Made by a program: the position numbers and the translations under genes. A stretch of 44,934 bases of DNA from an uncultured Clostridia bacterium (GTDB lineage Bacteria > Bacillota > Clostridia > UBA1381). The notes beneath the pieces are model-generated. The model ran no database searches. It saw nothing but the letters and a program-made list of their open reading frames with translations, and was not told the origin of the DNA. The stretch lies in the NCBI GenBank assembly GCA_934487205.1, contig CAKSRS010000012.1, positions 1 to 44,934 of the forward strand. The letters are read 5' to 3'. Positions 1-5,987 of this stretch are shown one piece after another (the first letter of the stretch is position 1; the number at the start of each line of letters is the position of its first letter).

Positions 1-608
1 TCCGCCCATATATTGCTTCTGTCAATCGGCCGTCCGCTTTTGGTTACAAATACGCTTCCTGCTGATATTTTATGTTTCCTTATATACTCCTTCAGCATCC
101 TGCAAAGCTTTTTCGGCAAAAATACCGTTCTCATTTTACCTTTGCAATTAATTGTTGCTCTGCCTGTATGAACCGCATTTACTGTTATGTAGCATAATTC
201 GCTTACTCTTATCCCGGTAGCGCAAATGGTCTGCATGAGATAATACAGTCTTTCGTTATTTTTACCCTTTGCCGCTGTCAGCAGTCTGTCATATTCTGCT
301 TTGGTAAGCTCCTTTTCCTTGTCGGCAAAAATACACCTTTGAATTTTTAACGTTTTTATTTTGCAGTCGGTTCTGCATATAAATTCAAAAAATGCATTTA
401 ATGATGATATTATGGAATTTACACTTCTGGGTGCATATAAACCCAGTATCCTCTCTTTGTATTCCAAAACAACCGATTTGCAAAGTTCTCTTTCTGCTAG
501 CCAGGTTAAAAAGGCCAATGCATCTCTTACATACTTTTCAATTGTAGCCTTTGATTTTTCCTCATTGATTAAATATGTCTTAAATTCTGAAATTTGTTTA
601 TTTGTCAT
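1..608 (-). CDS. Tyrosine recombinase/integrase, C-terminus beyond window
   Basis: Site-specific recombinase of the phage-integrase/Xer family; 202 residues are visible. An N-terminal SAM-like core-binding domain (about residues 1-95) is followed by the start of the catalytic domain, with the first catalytic arginine in ATGIRVSEL (R134) and a candidate catalytic lysine in the CKGKMR hairpin (K156/K158). The HxxR box and the nucleophilic tyrosine would lie left of position 1. The ATG is set by a GGAG site a few bases upstream on the minus strand. It reads away from the phage, and the phage has its own serine recombinases at the other end, so this is more likely a host gene or part of a neighbouring element. 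A leader ORF and hairpin precede it. Confidence 0.85.
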   Translation of the reverse strand, partial: MTNKQISEFKTYLINEEKSKATIEKYVRDALAFLTWLAERELCKSVVLEYKERILGLYAPRSVNSIISSLNAFFEFICRTDCKIKTLKIQRCIFADKEKELTKAEYDRLLTAAKGKNNERLYYLMQTICATGIRVSELCYITVNAVHTGRATINCKGKMRTVFLPKKLCRMLKEYIRKHKISAGSVFVTKSGRPIDRSNIWA

Positions 609-713
609 TTTGAACATCTCCTTTTTCAATATATATTTTACCACTAAATCTTAAGTTCTCGTTACATTTAAAAGAAAGATGTCAATAATCTGCGTTTTAT
701 ATAAATATCCATA

Positions 714-768
714 TAAAAAAATAAATCGAAATCAGTATCTTACACATTCGGTAAGTATAATGATTTCG
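714..768 (-). terminator. Attenuator-like hairpin upstream of the tyrosine recombinase
   Basis: Read on the minus strand, an 8-bp stem (761-768 with 727-734) and an inner 5-bp stem (751-755 with 739-743) close a short loop, followed by a T-rich run at 714-726. The hairpin overlaps the last codons and stop of the 20-codon ORF and lies about 100 nt ahead of the recombinase start. This is the geometry of a translation-controlled attenuator; a plain intrinsic terminator is the simpler reading. Confidence 0.6.
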
Positions 769-802
769 GTCTTTCTGTTATTTGTAAATAAACCCATCGC
801 AT
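740..802 (-). CDS. Possible 20-residue leader peptide
   Basis: A short ORF on the minus strand, MRWVYLQITERPKSLYLPNV, has a strong AAGGAGTG ribosome binding site at a good distance and ends inside the rising arm of a terminator-like hairpin. It lies in the same direction as, and upstream of, the tyrosine recombinase. It matches no family I recognise. Position, ribosome binding site and overlap with the hairpin suggest a regulatory leader peptide; the ORF is short enough to arise by chance. Confidence 0.4.
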   Translation of the reverse strand: MRWVYLQITERPKSLYLPNV

Positions 803-838
803 TTCTATCACTCCTTTCTTCCGCTTTGTCAGTATCAT

Positions 839-867
839 AGTATTGCTCAAAATCAGAAATAAGTCAA
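839..867 (-). promoter_or_regulatory. Weak sigma-A-type promoter for leader ORF and recombinase
   Basis: On the minus strand TTGACT (867-862) is followed after 17 bp by AATACT (844-839), or after 19 bp by TACTAT. The -35 box is good and the -10 weak. The -10 overlaps one copy of the repeat CAGTATCATAGTATT (830-844). Confidence 0.35.
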
Positions 868-989
868 GAATAATTTCAAAAATCCTGTTTATTTGTAATA
901 ATAAAACAGTATCATACTATTTACCGCAAATAAATTGTATATATTATGCCGCATTTTTGAAATCTGACAGAAAAATTTTTGTTTTCCTC

Positions 990-1018
990 TTGACAAACTG
1001 TAAATAATGTGTTATACT
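990..1018 (+). promoter_or_regulatory. Consensus sigma-A promoter of the repressor operon
   Basis: TTGACA (990-995), a 17-bp spacer and TATACT (1013-1018) give a near-perfect vegetative promoter about 145 bp upstream of the XRE start. The long 5' UTR holds a hairpin (1094-1106 with 1127-1141) that ends seven bases before the ribosome binding site. The strength suits a gene expressed in the lysogen. Confidence 0.85.
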
Positions 1019-1162
1019 GTCAGCATAGCAGCGAACAATATGACAAGTGTACTGCTTTCCGTTGCGTAATAGAAAAACAAATTGATGTTATAACTTTTAC
1101 CAAAGGAATGACCCCAAAACAACTTTCCTTTTGCGTAAAAGATGAATGAGGTGAAAACAAAT

Positions 1163-1525
1163 ATGGCAGAGAAAAACACGTTCGGCGAGTTCTTGAAGCA
1201 AAAAAGGACCAACTGCGGTAAAACACTACGTGGGTTTGCTGCAGAGCTTGGAATTGCTCCCGCGTATCTCAGTGATATTGAAAAAGGGAATCGAAATCCC
1301 CCGGAAAAATATCTGCAAAAAATGATTGAGCTTCTAAAGCTCACGGATACCGATGTTGACACATTTTATGATCTTGCAAGCGTTGGCAAAAACGGTGTCT
1401 ATCTTGATATTACCGAATATATCGAAAACACAGACACTGTACGGGTTGCTTTGCGCCGTGCAAGAGATAAAAACATTCAAGATGACTTCTGGAAAGATGT
1501 ATTAGACCAAATAAATAAAGAATAA
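1163..1525 (+). CDS. XRE-family transcriptional repressor
   Basis: A 120-residue DNA-binding protein with a Cro/C1-type helix-turn-helix in its N-terminal half (about residues 12-48, with FAAELGIAPAYLSDIEKG as the core) and a short C-terminal tail. ATG at 1163 is preferred over the in-frame ATG at 1142 because GAGGTG (1149-1154) lies at normal spacing before it. It is followed after 17 bp by an ImmA-type protease, the arrangement of ImmR/ImmA in ICEBs1 and many Firmicutes phages, where the protease cleaves the repressor on DNA damage. By that parallel it is probably the master repressor of lysogeny. Unusually, it reads in the same direction as the early genes. Confidence 0.88.
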   Translation: MAEKNTFGEFLKQKRTNCGKTLRGFAAELGIAPAYLSDIEKGNRNPPEKYLQKMIELLKLTDTDVDTFYDLASVGKNGVYLDITEYIENTDTVRVALRRARDKNIQDDFWKDVLDQINKE

Positions 1526-1542
1526 AGGAGTGTGCGCGGCAT

Positions 1543-2286
1543 ATGCACTTGGATTATCCCCAAAAAACCAACGGACTGTATTTACTCAACCGACAGAACA
1601 TTGAAGAAATAGCGACCGGAATATTAGAAGAACGTATGCCGGCTGTTCTTAATTCTCCTTGTGCCGTTAATATAAAATGGCTTGCCGAAGAAGAATACGG
1701 ACTTGATATTCAGCATTATTTTTTAACTTATGACAGCAGTATTTTAGGCTTGATTGCTTTTGCTCATGAACATATTACAGTTATGGACAATACCTTTCAT
1801 AAGATAATAACTGAAATTGATGAAGGCACCGTAATTATAGAACGAACTCTAATGGGGCGGAGCAATTTCTGCAGATATCGGTTCACGCTTGCTCATGAGG
1901 TCAGCCATTGGCTTATCCACAGACCGTTTCATTCTCCGACAAATAAGCAATATGAATGCCGTACTGCGAACCAATCGTATATCGCCTGTCGCAGTGCAGA
2001 TATTGAAAACAAAAAACATATCAACAGAGACGATACCGATTGGCAAGAATGGCAGGCAGATTCACTGGCAGCGGCTCTGCTTATGCCGCGAAATACATTC
2101 ACAGCCGCCTGTATGAAAATCTCTTCAGAACTTGGAATCAGATTTTCGCAGCTGCAGAGTGCAAAAATTGAGAAATGTGTTGCATATACATTTGTAAAAA
2201 AACTGGCAGAATTGTTTCAGGTATCAGCTACCGCTGTTTCGATACGATTGAAAAATTTGGGCATTTGCCCTCAAATATTCGGATAA
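1543..2286 (+). CDS. ImmA/IrrE-family metalloprotease, probable anti-repressor
   Basis: A 247-residue soluble zinc peptidase of the ImmA/IrrE (COG2856) group. The zinc-binding HExxH is visible as HEVSH at residues 118-122, and Glu169 in EWQADSLAAALLMP is the likely third ligand. AAGGAG precedes the ATG. Its partner is the XRE protein just upstream. In ICEBs1-type systems the protease cleaves the repressor to induce excision and replication; that role is inferred here from pairing and family. The gene ends before a terminator-like inverted repeat, so the two genes form a closed lysogeny operon. Confidence 0.88.
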   Translation: MHLDYPQKTNGLYLLNRQNIEEIATGILEERMPAVLNSPCAVNIKWLAEEEYGLDIQHYFLTYDSSILGLIAFAHEHITVMDNTFHKIITEIDEGTVIIERTLMGRSNFCRYRFTLAHEVSHWLIHRPFHSPTNKQYECRTANQSYIACRSADIENKKHINRDDTDWQEWQADSLAAALLMPRNTFTAACMKISSELGIRFSQLQSAKIEKCVAYTFVKKLAELFQVSATAVSIRLKNLGICPQIFG

Positions 2287-2295
2287 TTAAAAGTG

Positions 2296-2336
2296 TTGGG
2301 TCAAATTTTTCGTTATATATTTGACCTAATATTTTT
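2296..2336 (+). terminator. Intrinsic terminator after repressor operon
   Basis: TTGGGTCAAAT (2296-2306) and ATTTGACCTAA (2319-2329) form an 11-bp stem with one G-T pair and a 12-nt loop, followed by TATTTTT. It closes the XRE-ImmA operon. The GGTCAAAT half-sites could also serve as an operator. Confidence 0.6.
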
Positions 2337-2392
2337 GAATTTATGTTCGCTGATTTGCTAACAATATAACACTTATATAAGGAGGATTATAT

Positions 2393-2536
2393 ATGAAACG
2401 AAAAATTAAATGCCCAATTTGCAAGAAAAGAGCCTTAGATGCGGAGGACAATTCCACAGGTGAGGTTAGTATCAAATGTCCGCATTGCAAAAATATAGTT
2501 TCAATAGTTTTAAATTTTAATAAACGTCATAAATAA
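2393..2536 (+). CDS. Com-like small zinc-ribbon protein
   Basis: A 47-residue protein with two Cys pairs, CPIC (residues 8-11) and CPHC (residues 30-33), separated by a short acidic/polar segment, and a basic tail. This resembles the Mu Com family of RNA- or DNA-binding zinc ribbons, small genes common in Firmicutes mobile elements. AAGGAGG sits eight bases before the ATG. Immediately downstream is a strongly structured RNA segment. Mu Com activates translation of mom by binding its mRNA; whether this protein binds the adjacent hairpin is unknown. Confidence 0.7.
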   Translation: MKRKIKCPICKKRALDAEDNSTGEVSIKCPHCKNIVSIVLNFNKRHK

Positions 2537-2551
2537 CATACCGAGCAACGG

Positions 2552-2636
2552 AGCCGGATAAGAGCTACCAAATAGCCGGATGGACAACTTTTCAATCTTG
2601 TTTGATTGAAGTTCCCATCCGGCTATTTTTATTTTT
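2552..2636 (+). ncRNA. Structured 3' RNA with terminator and repeated AGCCGGAT
   Basis: A perfect 13-bp stem (2571-2583 with 2615-2627) encloses a 7-bp inner stem (2591-2597 with 2604-2610) and is followed by TTTTTATTTTT, so it can terminate transcription. A second copy of the left-arm core, AGCCGGAT, lies at 2552-2559 and could compete for the same right arm. This gives a possible two-state RNA next to the Com-like gene. It may be only a terminator with a chance repeat. Confidence 0.55.
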
Positions 2637-2658
2637 CAAAAAAATTTAAAAAACTTTT

Positions 2659-2687
2659 TCAAAGGTGCAAAAACCTTGCACCTTTGA
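2659..2687. promoter_or_regulatory. Perfect 12-bp inverted repeat, candidate early operator
   Basis: TCAAAGGTGCAA (2659-2670), five bases, then TTGCACCTTTGA (2676-2687) form a perfect dyad about 45 bp before the first early gene. The right arm contains TTGCAC, which could act as a -35 box with the weak -10 TATATA or TATACG near 2697-2704. A dimeric regulator binding here would block early transcription. Confidence 0.55.
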
Positions 2688-2732
2688 AGTTTATGATATA
2701 TACGAAAGGTCAAGCAAAGGGGGGTGTGACGA

Positions 2733-3062
2733 GTGAGCAATATGAAAATGACGCCATGTGACAGGCGTGATGCGATTTTAAATGTTTTGTGCAAAAGGCG
2801 CACGGAACACATTAAAAACCTTGCGTTTGAGTTTGGCGTCAGCCGCCGAACCATTATCAACGACATCATAGAGCTCACCCGGTCATATCCGATAGAAACT
2901 GTCCGAGGCAACGGAGGCTGTGTTCGAGTTGCAGAAGGATACTACATAGGCAGAAAATATCTGAAACCTGCACAGAAAGAAGCGCTGCTTGACGCAATAT
3001 CCAATGCAGACGGCGAAACTCGAAATGCCTTGGAATCCATTTTGCATGACTTTTCACTTTAA
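2733..3062 (+). CDS. Small HTH regulator (HTH_11/DeoR-like N-terminus)
   Basis: A 109-residue protein whose N-terminal 60 residues form a winged-helix-like region: RRDAILNVLCKRR followed by LAFEFGVSRRTIINDIIEL, the recognition pattern of DeoR/HTH_11 domains. The C-terminal half is short and lacks the sugar-binding domain of DeoR proteins. A GTG start at 2733 is chosen because GGGGGTG lies at the right distance; an internal ATG follows two codons later. As the first gene after the palindrome at 2659 it may regulate early transcription. Clostridial phages often carry this type of gene at the head of the replication operon. Confidence 0.65.
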   Translation: MSNMKMTPCDRRDAILNVLCKRRTEHIKNLAFEFGVSRRTIINDIIELTRSYPIETVRGNGGCVRVAEGYYIGRKYLKPAQKEALLDAISNADGETRNALESILHDFSL

Positions 3063-3088
3063 TATACCGATCCACAAAAGGAGGAAAA

Positions 3089-4750
3089 ATGATGCACGCA
3101 ATTATTAAAGACGGCAAAATCCTGTTATACGACAGCTATATCTTCAAAGAAAGCATAAAAGAAATATCCGGTCGGCAATGGCATCCGGAGGAAAAGGCAT
3201 GGAGTATTCCAATTTCACAGCAGAACATTGAAACGCTTGACTTGCTGGGGTGTAAATTATCGGACGAGCTTACGGATATTCGTCAAAGATTTGTATCAGG
3301 AAATACTGCCTATGAAACAATGCTCATTCAGGCACCGCTTAAAGTTTCACCATATGAACATCAGCTTAAAGGTTACAATCTTGCTTGTCGGAGCATGGGT
3401 ATTATCGACGGCAACAGTGTGTCTCCCGGTTTTGCACTGCTCATGGAAATGGGAACGGGAAAAACAATAACCTCAATTGCCATTGTAGGAAAAGCATATT
3501 TAACAGGGAAAATAAAGCGTTTGCTTATCCTTGCACCGAAATCCATTGTTGCCGTATGGGAGGACGAGTTTGCGAAGTTTGCGGATTTCCCGTATTCGCT
3601 TTCGGTACTGATGGGAACTTCGGCAAAGAAGGTGGAGCAGTTAAAAACTATACCGCATAAAGGCTTAGAGGTTGCCGTTGTAAATTATGACAGTGTTCCC
3701 TTGATAGAAAAAGAGCTTACAGCATGGCATCCGGATTTCCTCATTTGTGATGAGAGCAGCAAGATAAAAAATCCTACGGCGAAAATGAGCAAAGCAACAT
3801 ACCGGATTGCAAAGGTATGCAAATACAGGCTGATTTTAACGGGAACACCGATACAAAACAACCCATTGGATTTCTTCTCGCAATATAAGGTCTTGGATGA
3901 CAGCATATTCGGTAAAAGCTTTTATGCATTTAAGAATGAATATGCTGTACTCGGCACATACAATCAGCCGATTGGATGGCGTAAACTGCCGGAGCTTGTG
4001 AAAAAAGCACACAGCATTGCGTTCCGTGTTACAAAAGCCGAAGCGCTTGATTTGCCTGATACAATTGATGAAATCCGACCGGTTACTTTGGAGGACAAGG
4101 CACAAAAACTGTACAAAGCATTTGTGAAGGAAAGCTATATGGAGCTTTCAAAGGGTGAACAGGGAGCCCCTGTGGCGGTGACTGCAACCAATATTCTCAC
4201 AAGGCTTCTGCGTTTGCAGCAGATAACAGGCGGATTTATTCGACCGGATGAGGAATCGGAGCGGTATGAGCAGGTATCATCGGCAAAGCTTGATGCGCTT
4301 GAGGACGTTATTGATACCGCAATTTCCGAAAATAAAAAGCTTGTGGTTATTGCACGGTTCATTCCCGAAATTCGAGAAATATGCAGAATGCTTGATAAGA
4401 AAAAAATCAAGTATGCACATATTTACGGCGAGGTCAAGGACAGAGCGGCAGAAGTCGAACGGTTTCAAAACGAACCCGATTGCATGATATTTGTCGGTCA
4501 GCTGCAAACGGTGTCAATGGGACTTACGCTGACTGCTGCAAGCACAATGGTGTTCTATTCACTTTCATACAACTTTGCCGATTATTCACAGGCGCGAGCA
4601 AGGATTCATCGTATCGGGCAGAAGAATAACTGCCTGTACATACATCTTGTTGTGAAGAATACGGTTGATGAAACCGTATTAAAAGCATTGGAACAGAAAG
4701 AAAATATAGCAACAAAAATCGTAGACGATTGGAGGTCGATTTTAAAATGA
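3089..4750 (+). CDS. SNF2-family DEAD-like DNA helicase/ATPase
   Basis: A 553-residue superfamily 2 ATPase of the SNF2 type. Walker A is MGTGKT (near residues 121-127), the Walker B/DExx box is DESS (near 221-225), motif III is LTGTPIQNN (near 250-258) and motif VI is QARARIHRIGQ (near 500-511). The order and QxxRxHRIGQ signature are diagnostic of SNF2 rather than DEAD RNA helicases. The N-terminal 75 residues form a small domain before the helicase core. It begins with AAGGAGG and overlaps the next gene by ATGA, so the two are translationally coupled. It probably remodels DNA or protein-DNA complexes during phage replication or recombination. Confidence 0.9.
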   Translation: MMHAIIKDGKILLYDSYIFKESIKEISGRQWHPEEKAWSIPISQQNIETLDLLGCKLSDELTDIRQRFVSGNTAYETMLIQAPLKVSPYEHQLKGYNLACRSMGIIDGNSVSPGFALLMEMGTGKTITSIAIVGKAYLTGKIKRLLILAPKSIVAVWEDEFAKFADFPYSLSVLMGTSAKKVEQLKTIPHKGLEVAVVNYDSVPLIEKELTAWHPDFLICDESSKIKNPTAKMSKATYRIAKVCKYRLILTGTPIQNNPLDFFSQYKVLDDSIFGKSFYAFKNEYAVLGTYNQPIGWRKLPELVKKAHSIAFRVTKAEALDLPDTIDEIRPVTLEDKAQKLYKAFVKESYMELSKGEQGAPVAVTATNILTRLLRLQQITGGFIRPDEESERYEQVSSAKLDALEDVIDTAISENKKLVVIARFIPEIREICRMLDKKKIKYAHIYGEVKDRAAEVERFQNEPDCMIFVGQLQTVSMGLTLTAASTMVFYSLSYNFADYSQARARIHRIGQKNNCLYIHLVVKNTVDETVLKALEQKENIATKIVDDWRSILK

Positions 4751-5154
4751 CAGATGAAATGTTTATGTTGGCTGACAAACTTAAGGAATTAAAAGAGCGT
4801 AAGGCAGAGCTTGCAGAGGAAACAAAGAAAAACAATGCGGAAATTGAAGAAACAGAGTATAAGCTGTCACTGGAAATGGCAAGCTCCGAAACACAGAGCT
4901 TCAATCGTTCCGGTACGTTATTCTATCTTTGTACAAAGCTGTATGCGTCAGCTGTTAAGGAGAACAAAGCAGAGTTGTATGAGGCACTCAAAAACGAGGG
5001 ATACGGTTCACTGATTAGCGAAACGGTGAATGCCAATTCTCTGGCGGCATTTGTAAAGGAGCAGATGGCTGATAATGATGATATACTGCCCGATTGGCTT
5101 GAGGGCAAGGTAAATGTATTTGATAAAGTTACGGTTAATTTAAGAAAAGCATAA
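4747..5154 (+). CDS. Conserved phage protein, coiled-coil N-terminus
   Basis: A 135-residue protein of unknown function. Residues 5-45 are rich in Lys/Glu/Leu heptads and predict a coiled coil; the rest is a small alpha/beta region ending VNVFDKVTVNLRKA. ATG at 4747 overlaps the SNF2 stop by ATGA and has GGAGG (4731-4735), whereas the upstream TTG has no site. It lies between the helicase and a probable ssDNA-binding protein, the usual place for recombination or replication accessory factors. No catalytic motif is visible. Confidence 0.6.
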   Translation: MTDEMFMLADKLKELKERKAELAEETKKNNAEIEETEYKLSLEMASSETQSFNRSGTLFYLCTKLYASAVKENKAELYEALKNEGYGSLISETVNANSLAAFVKEQMADNDDILPDWLEGKVNVFDKVTVNLRKA

Positions 5155-5174
5155 AATTACGGAGGTATTGAATT

Positions 5175-5924
5175 ATGAGTAATGAATTAACAAAAACAAA
5201 CACCGGATATATAGTTCCGAACATGAGTAATGATGTAACATCAGGTATTATGGAGGAGCTGTACGGCTTAAATGTAAGCCTTGACAAAATTAAAATTCCT
5301 GCCGGCGGTGGCTTGGCATTTGAAGTTCCGGGCGAAGATCCCGATTCTCCCGACAGTGAAAAAGAGATTATTGGAGTCATAGTCGACCATTATCCGTTAA
5401 ACAGCTTTTGGACGGAGAAATATAACGGACAGAATGTTGCGCCGAACTGTTATTCAACGGATAATCGTATCGGAATAGGGACTCCCGGCGGCGAATGTGC
5501 AAAGTGCCCGTATAACAAATTCGGAAGCGGCGAGGACGGACAAAGTAAAGCGTGCAAAAATGCACATAGGTTATATATTCTTCGCAGCGGAGAGCTGTAT
5601 CCGGTGGTTGTAACAATACCGCCGACATCGCTGAAATCGTTATCGGATTATCTAGCAAAACGCATTGTAACAAAAGGACTGCGCTCCTATGGTGTTGTCA
5701 CAAAACTTACGCTTAAAAAAGCAACAAACAATACCGGTATCGCATATTCACAGGTACAGTTTGCGGTGGTGGAGAAACTGTCACCGGAAAATGCCGAAAT
5801 TCTAAAAAAATTCGGAGAAAGCATAAGACCGATTACAAGAAATGTTGATTTTATGGATACAGAGGAGCAGGCTCAGCCGATAGTCAATACAGAAACGGGT
5901 GAAGTTATACAGCCGCTTGAATAA
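5175..5924 (+). CDS. Putative phage ssDNA-binding/replication accessory protein
   Basis: A 249-residue protein with a central cysteine cluster, CAKCP...CKN (about residues 110-135), resembling a zinc knuckle, flanked by beta-rich segments and ending in an acidic tail (EEQAQP...ETGEVIQPLE). Acidic C-terminal tails and beta-rich cores are typical of phage single-stranded DNA-binding proteins, where the tail recruits replication partners. It directly precedes the DNA polymerase. The family assignment is by resemblance and position, not by a catalytic motif. GGAGG precedes the ATG. Confidence 0.5.
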   Translation: MSNELTKTNTGYIVPNMSNDVTSGIMEELYGLNVSLDKIKIPAGGGLAFEVPGEDPDSPDSEKEIIGVIVDHYPLNSFWTEKYNGQNVAPNCYSTDNRIGIGTPGGECAKCPYNKFGSGEDGQSKACKNAHRLYILRSGELYPVVVTIPPTSLKSLSDYLAKRIVTKGLRSYGVVTKLTLKKATNNTGIAYSQVQFAVVEKLSPENAEILKKFGESIRPITRNVDFMDTEEQAQPIVNTETGEVIQPLE

Positions 5925-5987
5925 AAAAACAGTGAGCATATGGGGGCGGATATACTGCCCCTATACACTCACGGAAAGGAAAATACA

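Noticed and set aside
361..654. 97-codon ORF on the plus strand
   Set aside because: It lies antisense to the tyrosine recombinase, has no ribosome binding site and no recognisable content.
1108..1149. 13-residue leader ORF before the XRE gene (MTPKQLSFCVKDE)
   Set aside because: The purine-rich stretch is only one base from the ATG, so initiation is unlikely; the region is better explained as a 5' UTR hairpin.
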